56,318 bases of DNA from Gammaproteobacteria bacterium (GTDB lineage Bacteria > Pseudomonadota > Gammaproteobacteria > Steroidobacterales > Woeseiaceae): the NCBI GenBank assembly GCA_018677555.1, contig JAHHOT010000166.1, positions 1-56,318 on the forward strand, given 5' to 3'. Every line of letters begins with the position of its first letter. Within the stretch, counting starts at the first letter, position 1. A model generated the notes under the pieces. It made no database searches, was not told the DNA's origin, and saw only the letters and a program-made list of their open reading frames with translations. A program made the translations under genes and the position numbers. This document shows, one piece after another, positions 40,299 through 49,534 of this stretch.

Positions 40299-43193
40299 TT
40301 ACTGGAAGTGGTAGCTGCCAGAGAGGAATACACGTGGACCCAGCAGGTTGTACGACGATGGGAAGCTGTTCCCCTGCTCCTGCTCGTCGCCGACGAACGT
40401 GGGCAGCTCATCAAAGATGTTCTTGAAGCCCAGGTTCAGACGGAACGCATCAGTGAACTGATACGCAAACGACAGGTCGACGTAGTTTGCTGCGTCGATC
40501 TTCGGTACCGCGAGTGTCGCAGGATCGACACCGTTGTTCCTGATCGTATCGCTTTCAACCGAGTCCATGTAGCGCCACAACATCGACACCGTCAGCGGTC
40601 CGTTCAACCACGTAACACGCGTGTTATGCAGCATCTCCGGGATTGGCTCCTGACGGCAGATGTCACCAAACGTGCCTTCGCAATCGTTAATGGTCGGCAG
40701 ACCAACAACCGGCGTTTCTTCCCAGTTATCCAGGAAGGTGCTGCGCAGGCTGACGGACAGGGTCGACCCTTCGCCGAAGAATCCGGCGTCGAAGTCCGTG
40801 ACGTAGTTGACGCTGAGGTCGAAGCCAGACGTCTTGCGCTCGCCGATATTGGCATTAAGCGCCGACACGATGTTCACGTTGCCATCCGGGCGACGTGTAA
40901 TCGCCTGGCACTCCTCAGAGCTCAGGTCCTGCTTGATGTTGTAGCAGATATCCAGGATACCGTTTACGCCACCACCCAGGGTATCGATCGTGTCTTCGAT
41001 GGTGATATCGAAGTAGTCGACCGTGATATCCAGGCCGTCGATCGGCTGGACAACGAGACCCAGGGTGAAGGTATCGCCGGTTTCTTCCCCGAGATCCGGG
41101 TTGCCGCCGAACAGGCCTTCGATCTGGATGTTGGCCTGCGTGAACGCACCCGGATTCGGTACACCGCTGGCTACACAGAGATCGTAGACCGCGTTACCCG
41201 GACCGGTTCCGGCAGCACTGCCACTGTCGCTGCAGGGGTCTGTTGCACCCGGGAAGCCGTTGGCGTTGCCCTGGAAGAGCTCGCCGACGTTCGGCGCGCG
41301 TACAGCCTGCTGGTAGCCGCCGCGCAGGCGAACCTGCTCGATCGGCGCCCAGTTGATGGCCGCTGCGTAGGATGTGACGTTGCCGATGTTCGAGTAGTCG
41401 GAAGCGCGCACCGCACCCCAGAGACTGAGGCTCTCGGCGCCCGTTACACCTTCGAGCAACGGCACGTTGATTTCGCCGAAGAACTCGGTCGCATCGTAGG
41501 CACCAATGGTTGGCTCGCCAGCGTTGAAGCCGAGTACGTCGCCGCCGGACAGGAACTCGTCAGGACGGAAGGCAGAAACGTCATCACGACGCTCGAAGCC
41601 AAATGCAACGCCGATCGGTCCCGCATCGCCGATGCCGCCGAACTCACCGCTGATCGTACCGATGAAGATCTCGTTCTCGATCGTGGTGACGTTAGCCGCG
41701 CCGACGTTTACGAAGTCGATCGCTGCCTGCGAGATGTTGCCCGGGCCGAACACGTTCAACGGCGCACAGCCGCCTCCGGTGTTCTGGCAAGCGTTGCCCG
41801 CATCGTTGACAAGTACTGCCTGGCGGAATCGGGAATCCGACACGTCGTTGTTCAGCAGGTTGTCTTCGGTGAGGTCACTGCGCATCCACGACGCGTCCCA
41901 TCCCCACTGATCGTTGATGTCGCCGCGCGCGCCGATCAGGATGCGATAAGCGTTGCGGTTGTTGAGTGCCTGGCGTGAACCGTTCTCGACCATGCGCCGA
42001 CCGATAAAGGCGAGGAACGCATTGTCGTCCCCGTTGATAAGGCCGTCACCATTCGTGTCGCTGCGGATGCCATCAAGCGCCGCCTGGATTGATGGTGCGA
42101 AGAATGGACTGTCCGGGTTCACTTCGACCGAAGAAAGGAACGCCGGCGTCGGTGCCAGTTCCTGAGGTACCCGGTTGGCCGCATAGGTCAACTCGGAGTA
42201 CGCCGTAATCGTTTCCGTGATGTCGAAATGCGCCATAGCAGACATCAGGTAACGTCGCTGAGGCAGCTGCAGGTAGTTGTCCGGCGCGTAGTTGAAGCGC
42301 GAATCCGGCTCGACCCAGGGAGCGCCCGTTCCGTCCGAGTTGAACGTGCCAAGCGTGTATTCGTCGCCAGACCCGGCAACGCCATCAGGATCGATTGCGA
42401 GACCGGTGAAGTCGCGGGTTCCCGGAGTACCGGAAGAACCGCCTGCGGCCAGCGGTCCGCCGACACCGGTTTTACCGTTTTGCCCCGCCGTGCCTGCGGG
42501 CGCGGCGTCGGTCAGAGCGAACTTTGTAAAGTCTCGTTCGCCCTGGAACAGCGGCGTGCGGCGTGAGTAGGAGGCGTAAACAACGGCGTTACCGCGGCCG
42601 TCGGCAAAGTTGCCGCCAACCGTGACGTCGAAGTTGTACTTCTCTGCGTCGCCTTCCGTCGTGATGTCGTAAAGACCCGTGATCTGCACACCCTCGAAGT
42701 CGTCGACCAACTGGAAGTTGACGACACCGGCCAATGCGTCGGAGCCGTAGACTGCAGATGCACCACCCGTGACCACGTCAACCTGCTTGATCAACGTTCC
42801 CGGAATGGAGTTGAGATCGACAACGCCGAACTGCGTGGCAGGAATGTAGCGCCGGCCATTAACCAGGACCAGCGTACGTTCGTTACCGAGGCCGCGCAGG
42901 TCGACTCGCGCCGTGCCGTCACCCGGGTTGTTGGAGCTGGGACCGAAGGAAGGCAGTGTCAACGGCAACTCGGCGAGCTTCTGCTCGACGTTCAGGTTAC
43001 CGGAAATCACGAACTCTTCACTGTTGACGACCGCCAGCGGGCTGACAGACTCCAGGTCGGAGCGCACGATTCGGGAACCGGTTACGGTAATCTCCTCGAT
43101 CTCCTCCTGGGCCACTGCGGGGGCTACTAGCGTCGATGCGCCCGCAGTGAGGATCGCAAGCTTCACAGCCTGCGAAATTTTTGAATTGTTCAT
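40299..43193 (-). CDS. TonB-dependent outer-membrane receptor
   Basis: 964 residues. ATG 43193 has GAGGGG upstream and opens a signal peptide ending APAVAQ (about 28). TonB box-like EEITVTGSRIVRSD lies just after it, then the plug (LPSFGPSSNNPGDGTARVDLRGLGNERTLVLVNGRRY shortened to RVDLRGLGNERTLVLVNGR) and a 22-strand barrel ending in a C-terminal YHFQ. No carboxypeptidase-like or STN extension, so no sigma/anti-sigma signalling. The family with GSRI and long acidic loops is abundant in Alteromonadales and Xanthomonadales and usually imports oligosaccharides or peptides; ligand here unknown. Confidence 0.93.
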   Translation of the reverse strand: MNNSKISQAVKLAILTAGASTLVAPAVAQEEIEEITVTGSRIVRSDLESVSPLAVVNSEEFVISGNLNVEQKLAELPLTLPSFGPSSNNPGDGTARVDLRGLGNERTLVLVNGRRYIPATQFGVVDLNSIPGTLIKQVDVVTGGASAVYGSDALAGVVNFQLVDDFEGVQITGLYDITTEGDAEKYNFDVTVGGNFADGRGNAVVYASYSRRTPLFQGERDFTKFALTDAAPAGTAGQNGKTGVGGPLAAGGSSGTPGTRDFTGLAIDPDGVAGSGDEYTLGTFNSDGTGAPWVEPDSRFNYAPDNYLQLPQRRYLMSAMAHFDITETITAYSELTYAANRVPQELAPTPAFLSSVEVNPDSPFFAPSIQAALDGIRSDTNGDGLINGDDNAFLAFIGRRMVENGSRQALNNRNAYRILIGARGDINDQWGWDASWMRSDLTEDNLLNNDVSDSRFRQAVLVNDAGNACQNTGGGCAPLNVFGPGNISQAAIDFVNVGAANVTTIENEIFIGTISGEFGGIGDAGPIGVAFGFERRDDVSAFRPDEFLSGGDVLGFNAGEPTIGAYDATEFFGEINVPLLEGVTGAESLSLWGAVRASDYSNIGNVTSYAAAINWAPIEQVRLRGGYQQAVRAPNVGELFQGNANGFPGATDPCSDSGSAAGTGPGNAVYDLCVASGVPNPGAFTQANIQIEGLFGGNPDLGEETGDTFTLGLVVQPIDGLDITVDYFDITIEDTIDTLGGGVNGILDICYNIKQDLSSEECQAITRRPDGNVNIVSALNANIGERKTSGFDLSVNYVTDFDAGFFGEGSTLSVSLRSTFLDNWEETPVVGLPTINDCEGTFGDICRQEPIPEMLHNTRVTWLNGPLTVSMLWRYMDSVESDTIRNNGVDPATLAVPKIDAANYVDLSFAYQFTDAFRLNLGFKNIFDELPTFVGDEQEQGNSFPSSYNLLGPRVFLSGSYHFQ

Positions 43194-43284
43194 AAAGAAC
43201 CCCTCGTACTTATGATTTAGGCATATACCAACAAGGGCACATATAACCGCATAGCACAGTGCGGCCTTTGTGCGACTTGGCGCG

Positions 43285-43313
43285 AATGTAACTTTCCGGT
43301 CAAGGAAAGTCAA
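43285..43313 (-). promoter_or_regulatory. Promoter with embedded palindromic operator for the TonB-dependent receptor
   Basis: Minus strand TTGACT (43313-43308), 17-nt spacer, TACATT (43290-43285). The spacer is almost wholly a perfect inverted repeat ACTTTCC-N6-GGAAAGT (43291-43310), so a repressor bound there would block RNA polymerase. Predicted leader is about 85 nt. Confidence 0.6.
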
Positions 43314-43641
43314 TAAAGTCTGTTGCTTAAAAGATACGGTGGGTCCGGATTCCACCCGGATGCGGCGCCCGCGCCAAAATTCCCGACTCTAGCCGAAGGG
43401 CCTGAAAGCGTTATGAATAGTCGCCTTCGGCGATTCCGGCAAATCGCTGCCAGCCGCATGAACACTCGCTCTGCGGCCCTTATACGATGTGGCTATATGC
43501 CGGGATTTTGCGATTTGTTGCGATCGCGCCACGCTTTTTCAGGGACAGTTTTTGTGTCGCGAGCGCGCAACAGAAACACTTGCAGCAAGTGCCCGCGGAC
43601 TGCCGTGTCGCTGCAAGGTTCCGCGAAAGCACCCGAATCGC
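43314..43641. other. Intergenic stretch with no supported gene
   Basis: Together with the receptor leader this makes a 448-nt gap between the receptor and the sulfotransferase gene. It has two small stem-loops (AGTCGCC-TTC-GGCGATT near 43424-43440 and CACTTGC-type near 43575) and no codon-biased frame. An open frame of 144 codons crosses it but runs into the sulfotransferase gene antisense. Confidence 0.5.
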
Positions 43642-45498
43642 TTAGATTAAGTTGTTATCTGTCAATAACTTGGAAAGCGGCGCTAATTCCCGCTCGTAAT
43701 GTCGCCAGCGGCCGATGCCCGCACGATTCAGCGGTTTGCGCACCTGCATTTCACTGAACGTAAAGCTGGTGGACTGCTTTCGCTGAAACTGCAGGCAGGA
43801 TGAATTCCAGTCCACGCGGCAGAATTTAGCCAGCTTGAGCGTGGTCGCCTCCAGGTCGTCGACCAGATCTTCATAGACGATCTCCAGGATCCGATCGGGA
43901 TACAACGCCTGCCAGTAACGCATGATTCGCACGGACTGCGCGTAAAAGTGCGCAAGCCAACCGAGATCGCAAGCGTAGCTGTGTCCTTCCGGGAATTCAC
44001 GTGCGTAAATCGACAAGCACACGTCCCGTGGATCTCGTCTCATGTAGATGACCGGTGCAGAGGGGAACATCAACGTGATCAGGCCGATGTTTCTGAAATT
44101 GTGCGGCATCTTGTCGGTAATTAAACCCGGTTCGCGTCCTGCCCACTGCCAGTAACTTTCAGTCAGCGCTTGCCGTTGACCGATCGTCAGCTCATCAGGC
44201 GAGGCTGTTTTCCGATCGCCCAGCGAGCGGTAATATTGTGCAGCGACGAATTCAAGCGCGGTGATCTCACCGCCGATCCGCACGCCGTCGAAGCAAGATA
44301 GAATCTTTTCAACGAGAGTCGTGCCGGAACGTGGCATGCCGACGACAAAAATCGGCTGGTCACGCGCGATCTCCGCGGATCGCGCCGCGCTATTGACAAA
44401 ACGCTGCATGATGCCGTCGAAATTGCGTTCGATGCTGCCCGGATCGTAGGCTTTGCCGGAGACGCGCAAGATCTCCTTCTGCTTCTCATTGCCACGCCGG
44501 TAACACTCGAACGCATCCGCATACCTGCCGATTCGATCGAATACGCGGCCTGCCGTAAGCGCGAGGCTCATGCGCTCACGCTCCGTACCGTCGTTGCCCC
44601 TGGAGAGCTCTGAACAGCGTTGCGCAATCTCCTCCAGCGGTTCCTGCGGCTCGGTTTCGACGAGCAGGCCCCAGGCCTCGGCGTCCGAGGGTCGCGCCTC
44701 GATGACTTTCTTCAGGTGATCGCGGCACTTTTCAGGCTGATTGCGAAACCTGGCAATCTTGGCGCGCATGAATTCCGCAGACGGCCCATCCAGCCCGGTC
44801 GCCGTGCTCAGTAGCTCCTCGGCGAGGTCCAGCTCTCGCGCCATGATCAGGAGATCCGCATGGGCAAGATGGTCAGCAGCAGTAGGCGTTTTCAGGGAAA
44901 GATACGTCTCGAACGCCCTGCGTGCCGTCGCGTAGTCGTGCACGCGTGCAGCGGATGTAGAAATTTCCCGCCAGGCCGCGGCGCTGGTCGTTCCAGTGTC
45001 AAGTAGCTTGCGGAGATTTTCCACAGCCCCCGGCCAATCCCCGGCCGCAGCCTGTGCCTGGTACGTCAGGGCATCCAGCTCGGTTGACCGCGGCTGGATA
45101 TCCGAGAGGTGACGATAAGCAACGTGCGCCAGGCCCACGCGCAGCAACATCCGGCAGATTCGCACCCGCATTTGGGGATCGTCAGCGGCAAGCTCCGCGG
45201 CCCGACCGAGAAACGAGCCAGCAGCTTCCTTGTTTCCGACCTTGTCGAGCGCCAGCGCGTAATTGAAAACGATCTCCGGAGATTCGGGCTCCATGCGCAC
45301 AGCCTGCTCGAGCAGTCTGGCCGCCTGATCTGCCTCGTTAAGTTGCAGTTTGACGGTGCCCAGTCCGTATATGGCGTCAACATTATTGGGGTCCGATTTC
45401 AATATACGTGCATAGCAGTCACCCGCGTCGACAGCCCTGCCAGCGCGATGCAATTCCAGGGCTTTCGCCAGGAGTTGATGATTTTCCAAGTCAGTCAT
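43642..45498 (-). CDS. TPR-sulfotransferase fusion
   Basis: 618 residues, no signal peptide. TPR repeats about 1-330 (YARILKSDPNNVDAIYGLG and following), then a PAPS-dependent sulfotransferase domain about 375-600: 5'-phosphosulfate loop GMPRSGTTLVEK (about 386-397) and 3'-phosphate site RRDPRDVCLSIY with the conserved Arg and Ser. Resembles tyrosylprotein sulfotransferase-like bacterial TPR proteins often found near TonB receptors. The acceptor could be a peptide or glycan. Divergent, across 80 nt, from another 2OG oxygenase gene. Confidence 0.9.
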   Translation of the reverse strand: MTDLENHQLLAKALELHRAGRAVDAGDCYARILKSDPNNVDAIYGLGTVKLQLNEADQAARLLEQAVRMEPESPEIVFNYALALDKVGNKEAAGSFLGRAAELAADDPQMRVRICRMLLRVGLAHVAYRHLSDIQPRSTELDALTYQAQAAAGDWPGAVENLRKLLDTGTTSAAAWREISTSAARVHDYATARRAFETYLSLKTPTAADHLAHADLLIMARELDLAEELLSTATGLDGPSAEFMRAKIARFRNQPEKCRDHLKKVIEARPSDAEAWGLLVETEPQEPLEEIAQRCSELSRGNDGTERERMSLALTAGRVFDRIGRYADAFECYRRGNEKQKEILRVSGKAYDPGSIERNFDGIMQRFVNSAARSAEIARDQPIFVVGMPRSGTTLVEKILSCFDGVRIGGEITALEFVAAQYYRSLGDRKTASPDELTIGQRQALTESYWQWAGREPGLITDKMPHNFRNIGLITLMFPSAPVIYMRRDPRDVCLSIYAREFPEGHSYACDLGWLAHFYAQSVRIMRYWQALYPDRILEIVYEDLVDDLEATTLKLAKFCRVDWNSSCLQFQRKQSTSFTFSEMQVRKPLNRAGIGRWRHYERELAPLSKLLTDNNLI

Positions 45499-45578
45499 CT
45501 ATAGCCTGAAGTCGCGGACCTTCTTGTATACTGCCAGACTCGCCAAACGTCGCGGTCTGAAACGCAAACTATAAGACA

Positions 45579-46304
45579 ATGTTGAATCCGAATCTCGACA
45601 TCCAGGCGCTGGCTGCCGAATACGATCGTGACGAGCGAATTCGAATACAGGACGTGTTCGCGGCGGAGTTCGCGGAGCAGGTCGCCGCACACTGCGAGCA
45701 GCACGTTCCCTACGAGTACATCTTTGTTGTCGATGGCGAAAACAAGGTGGCCACCGCGGACGAGATGCGCACCATGGACAGCAACGATGCCCAGGTATTG
45801 CAAAGCAAGATCATGGAGGCAGCGGCCGAGGGGGTGGGCTTTCTCTACTGCGGCTACATGATGGGCCGCGCGCGCAGGCAGGCAGAAAGTCTGCCAATGC
45901 AGTTTCTGCACAGCATATTCGAGTACCTCAACAGCGAGGAGATGCTGTCGTTCGTGAGCAGGATATCCGGCCGGGACGACCTGCGCAGCGCTGACGGCCA
46001 GTTCACGCGCTATCAGCCGGGGCAATTCCTTACTCGCCATCTCGACGACATCACGAGCGAACAGCGGCGTCTCGCGTATGTGTTCAGTTTTTGCCGCGAC
46101 TGGCATCCGGACTGGGGCGGGCTGCTGCAATTTTACGAAAAGGACGGCACGCCACGTGATGCCTGGGCGCCCGGCTTCAATACGCTGTCGTTATTCGACG
46201 TGCGCCACGTACACTCGGTGACCTACGTGACGCCATTCGCGAAACGCCCGCGACATTCACTGACCGGATGGTTCCGCAGCATGGATGGTTCGTTCTCGGG
46301 CTGA
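45579..46304 (+). CDS. 2OG-Fe(II) oxygenase (prolyl hydroxylase-like)
   Basis: 241 residues. Fe ligands HLD in GQFLTRHLDD (about 148-150) and His in FDVRHVHSVTYV, with Arg in KRPRHSLTGWFR for 2-oxoglutarate. FSFCRDWHPDWGGLLQFY is the core beta-strand pair common to this group. No signal peptide, so the reaction takes place in the cytosol. Shares a short divergent intergenic region with the TPR-sulfotransferase, so hydroxylation and sulfation may be jointly controlled. Confidence 0.88.
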   Translation: MLNPNLDIQALAAEYDRDERIRIQDVFAAEFAEQVAAHCEQHVPYEYIFVVDGENKVATADEMRTMDSNDAQVLQSKIMEAAAEGVGFLYCGYMMGRARRQAESLPMQFLHSIFEYLNSEEMLSFVSRISGRDDLRSADGQFTRYQPGQFLTRHLDDITSEQRRLAYVFSFCRDWHPDWGGLLQFYEKDGTPRDAWAPGFNTLSLFDVRHVHSVTYVTPFAKRPRHSLTGWFRSMDGSFSG

Positions 46305-46360
46305 TCGCTCAGGCGTTCTTTTCGCGCGACGAAAGGAACCGTTTGCTATTTACTTCTCTC

Positions 46361-46366
46361 TATAAT
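46361..46366 (+). promoter_or_regulatory. Candidate -10 element of the histidine kinase operon
   Basis: Perfect TATAAT in an AT-rich patch 30 nt before the kinase ATG. No good -35 hexamer at 16-18 nt; an activator-dependent promoter would fit. Confidence 0.4.
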
Positions 46367-46395
46367 GACAGGTTGGTATTTTACAGCTGCCTGCG

Positions 46396-47481
46396 ATGAA
46401 CTTTGACCGCCTCATCCGTGACCGCGAGCGATTATTCTGGACGCTGAACATCGGCGCCTGGCTCGGCTACGCGATCGCCGCCTGGCTCGGTGCGCTGGCC
46501 TACGAGAAGCCCGGCTCCTACATCGACGTCATCGTCGCGACGGCGCTGATCGGGTTCGTGATTTCGATCGTCATGCGACACCTGTACCGCCGCTTGTGGC
46601 CACGCGGCCCCGTTGCGGTCGTCGTCGGCATCATAGCCATCTGCTACGGGCTTGGTTTCATCTGGCGACTCGCATCCAACACGATGTATTTCAACTGGGT
46701 CAAGGATTCCTGGCAGCCGGAATCCATGATGGGTTACATCACTGGAATTATGGGCTCGTTCTACGTGTTGCTGTGCTGGAGCGGCCTTTATTTCGGCATC
46801 AAGTATTACCAGCAAATGCAGGAGCAGACGGAGCGAGCGCTGGCGGCCACCGCGGCGGCACACCAGGCACAGCTAAAAATGCTTCGCTACCAGCTGAATC
46901 CGCATTTTCTGTTCAACACGCTCAATGCAATATCCACGCTGATACTCGATCGCGACAACGAGACGGCAAACCTGGCGGTCAGCCGCCTGTCCGATTTCCT
47001 GCGCTATACGCTCGATAACGATCCGATGAAAAGGGTCACGCTCGGATCCGAACTGGGTGCGATCGACCTGTATCTGGAGATCGAAAAGGTCCGCTTTGGC
47101 GATCGCCTGATCGTCAGAAAAGAGGTCGAATCAGGTGCCCTGGATGCACTCGTGCCGAGCCTGATTCTGCAACCGCTGATCGAGAATGCGATCAAATATG
47201 CGGTAAGCCCGAGTGAAGATGGCGGCACGCTGAAGATATCCGCCAAGGTACTGAACGACATGCTGCTCCTGCAGCTCGCCGACAACGGACCTGGCCTGGG
47301 CAACGGCAATGCACAGAAAAAGTCCTGCGGCGTGGGCCTGAAGAACACCCGCGAACGGCTGCAGCAGCTGTATGGCGACAACCAGGCCTTTACGCTGGCA
47401 CCCAACGATCCCAGGGGCCTCGTCATTACGATCAACATTCCGTACGAGACCGAAGAAAATGTTGAAAGCGCTAATAGTTGA
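46396..47481 (+). CDS. LytS/AlgZ-type sensor histidine kinase
   Basis: 361 residues. Four membrane helices within about 15-145 and no periplasmic sensor of size; a short coiled coil; the His_kinase domain with QLNPHFLFNTLNAIS (phosphoacceptor His near 170) and an HATPase_c domain with LIENAIKYA and DNGPGLGNG. The next gene, a LytTR regulator, overlaps by 23 nt, making a cognate pair. Relatives control alginate, autolysis or peptide uptake; the signal here is unknown. Confidence 0.93.
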   Translation: MNFDRLIRDRERLFWTLNIGAWLGYAIAAWLGALAYEKPGSYIDVIVATALIGFVISIVMRHLYRRLWPRGPVAVVVGIIAICYGLGFIWRLASNTMYFNWVKDSWQPESMMGYITGIMGSFYVLLCWSGLYFGIKYYQQMQEQTERALAATAAAHQAQLKMLRYQLNPHFLFNTLNAISTLILDRDNETANLAVSRLSDFLRYTLDNDPMKRVTLGSELGAIDLYLEIEKVRFGDRLIVRKEVESGALDALVPSLILQPLIENAIKYAVSPSEDGGTLKISAKVLNDMLLLQLADNGPGLGNGNAQKKSCGVGLKNTRERLQQLYGDNQAFTLAPNDPRGLVITINIPYETEENVESANS

Positions 47482-48265
47482 CGACGAGGCGCTCGCCCGC
47501 CGCGGTCTGGAGATTCGCCTGCAACACGTCGACGACCTGCAGATTGTCGGCCAATGCGCTAACGGCCGCGAGGCGCTCCACGCTATTCGCGAGCAAAAGC
47601 CCGACATCATGTTCCTCGACGTGCAAATGCCCGGGATGAGCGGCTTCGACGTTCTGGCGCAAATTCCCTCGAGCGAAATGCCCGCAGTCATTTTCGTGAC
47701 CGCTTTCGATGAGTTCGCGCTGAAAGCGTTCGACGCCAATGCGATCGACTACCTGCTAAAACCGATCAATGACGATAGGCTCAGCGAAGCGATTGTGCGG
47801 GCGCGCAACTTGCTGGGGGAACACGAAGCTTACGAGCATTGCTCGAAACTGTTGAAGCTGATCTGCGACCTGAAGGGGCGCGACATTACGCTCGACGATG
47901 CGCTGTCCGAGGCCGACGGTGAGGCCGCGCAATTTCCAAGCAAGCTCGCGATCCAGGACGGCCGCGAGACAAACTGCGTCGACGTCGAAGCCATCGACTG
48001 GGTGGATGCTGCCGGCGACTACATGTGTATTCATGTCGGCGGCGAGACGCTGGTGCTGCGCGGCACGATGAAGAAACTCGAACAGCTGCTGAATCCCGAT
48101 ATCTTCGTGCGGGTCCACCGCTCGACCATCGTCAACCGGCACCGGGTCCGCACACTGCGGCCGCACCGGAACGGCGAGTACTACCTGACACTGAATTGCG
48201 ACCACGAACTGAAGCTGAGCCGGAAGTACAAGAACAACGTCCGCCGGTTTGCGCACGCGGTCTGA
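47459..48265 (+). CDS. LytTR-family response regulator (AlgR/LytR-like)
   Basis: 268 residues. Receiver domain 1-120 with acidic pair DDE (8-10), phosphoacceptor Asp54 in FLDVQMPG, Thr in FVTAFDEFA and Lys in YLLKPI. LytTR DNA-binding domain about 160-265 (AIDWVDAAGDYMCIHV, FVRVHRSTIVNR). ATG 47459 lies inside the kinase gene end and gives the exact receiver N-terminus. Convergent with the porin-like gene, 9 nt apart. Confidence 0.93.
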   Translation: MLKALIVDDEALARRGLEIRLQHVDDLQIVGQCANGREALHAIREQKPDIMFLDVQMPGMSGFDVLAQIPSSEMPAVIFVTAFDEFALKAFDANAIDYLLKPINDDRLSEAIVRARNLLGEHEAYEHCSKLLKLICDLKGRDITLDDALSEADGEAAQFPSKLAIQDGRETNCVDVEAIDWVDAAGDYMCIHVGGETLVLRGTMKKLEQLLNPDIFVRVHRSTIVNRHRVRTLRPHRNGEYYLTLNCDHELKLSRKYKNNVRRFAHAV

Positions 48266-48274
48266 GAGCGCTAC

Positions 48275-49534
48275 TCAGTTTCCAAACTGAAAGCGCAGGC
48301 TCAACTGGAGCTGCTGCTCGGTATGCGTGGGAAGGATGCCGTAGTAGACCCAGCCGCAGTGATGCGTCTTGATGCTGAGCCACTCGGCCGCCAGCTGCAC
48401 ATTATCTGACGCACTGTAGCGGTAGGCCAGTGTCCAGGTGTGTCCGCTCTCCGGGTTATTGTCCTCGGGCGTCGAATCGTTCTGCGTGACTTCGAAATTG
48501 TCATACCTCGCGGAGATTCGGTGCTTGTCGAAGCGGCGTGTCAGCAGGAGAAACAGGCTGTCGAACTCTGTGTCCACCAGGTGCACGCCATCGACCGGGC
48601 TACCCATGACGGTAGATCCCCGCATCCATTGCCCGATCAGTCCTATCTCGAGAGGCAGCGTGGCCTGGGCGCCGACGTGGACGAACTTCGTACGCCACGC
48701 GTACTGACCGCCCTCAACCGCCTCCGGGTCTCCGCGATTGTCATAGTGCATTGCGCGCAGCGCGAAACGCTGGCCGATGCGCCACTCGCCGTTGAGGTAG
48801 TAGCCCGCCCGGTTGTCAATCTCGCGGAACGGTGCGACGAACGGGTCCTGCCTTTCCATCAGCCGCCCTGGCTGAATTTGCGGTAGCGGCGGCAGCGGCA
48901 GTTTGTCGCCGAAGCGGGTCTGCCGATCATGCACCGACCAGCCCTTCCACGCGAGCAACGAACCCGCCGGATCGTTCGCGTAGAACACGGCGACCTGCCC
49001 GACGAACGTATGCCTGCCACCCAGCGATTGCGGCCGGCGTGACACCGACAGCTCCGCGCCGATCGTTTTGATTTCTTCGGCAATCCAGGAATTTATGGCC
49101 GACGACGACAACGTGTAGGGCGAACTCCATCCCGGGTCGACATTCTCCATCGAAACCCGCGGATAAAAAGCACCGAGTTTGAAGCGATATCGGTTTCGTG
49201 ATCGTGGCACCGGGCGCCACTCGAGGAACGCTTCAGTGAAGTCGGCGGCTGGACCGAGATTGTCATCGTACGCCTCGATGGCAACCCGGGTATCGAGCGT
49301 ATCCGCAAGTCGAAAACGATGCTCCAGGAATCCCCGGCTAATCGTGAGCCCGTCACTGAAATCGTCGTAGCGCAGCTTGCCGACGAATCCGTCCGTCCAG
49401 GAATCTACGCCGTTGGTCTGGATGAAACTGAAGTCCGCGCCCGTAGTAAAGTCGTGACGTGCCGGTTCGTCCGCATGCGATACAAGCGCCAGCAGGAGGG
49501 GCGACAAGAAGGTCGCTGTCAGTAGTCTGACCAT
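48275..49534 (-). CDS. Outer-membrane porin-like beta-barrel protein
   Basis: 419 residues with a signal peptide (about 1-22, ending SHA). The body is alternating amphipathic strands with GAFYPRVSMENVDPGW, and ends in LRFQFGN, close to the aromatic C-terminal signature of barrel proteins. I do not recognise the exact family; it resembles O/P-type phosphate porins only loosely. ATG 49534 overlaps the end of the cupredoxin gene by 16 nt, so the pair is translated together. Confidence 0.78.
   Translation of the reverse strand: MVRLLTATFLSPLLLALVSHADEPARHDFTTGADFSFIQTNGVDSWTDGFVGKLRYDDFSDGLTISRGFLEHRFRLADTLDTRVAIEAYDDNLGPAADFTEAFLEWRPVPRSRNRYRFKLGAFYPRVSMENVDPGWSSPYTLSSSAINSWIAEEIKTIGAELSVSRRPQSLGGRHTFVGQVAVFYANDPAGSLLAWKGWSVHDRQTRFGDKLPLPPLPQIQPGRLMERQDPFVAPFREIDNRAGYYLNGEWRIGQRFALRAMHYDNRGDPEAVEGGQYAWRTKFVHVGAQATLPLEIGLIGQWMRGSTVMGSPVDGVHLVDTEFDSLFLLLTRRFDKHRISARYDNFEVTQNDSTPEDNNPESGHTWTLAYRYSASDNVQLAAEWLSIKTHHCGWVYYGILPTHTEQQLQLSLRFQFGN

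Noticed and set aside
40308-41978. 556-codon open frame antisense to the TonB-dependent receptor
   Set aside because: Shadow of a GC-rich coding region: no family motifs, no ribosome binding site, and the opposite strand encodes a clear receptor barrel.
43323-43757. 144-codon open frame in the receptor/sulfotransferase gap
   Set aside because: No ribosome binding site, no domain, biased residue content, and its 3' part is antisense to the sulfotransferase gene.
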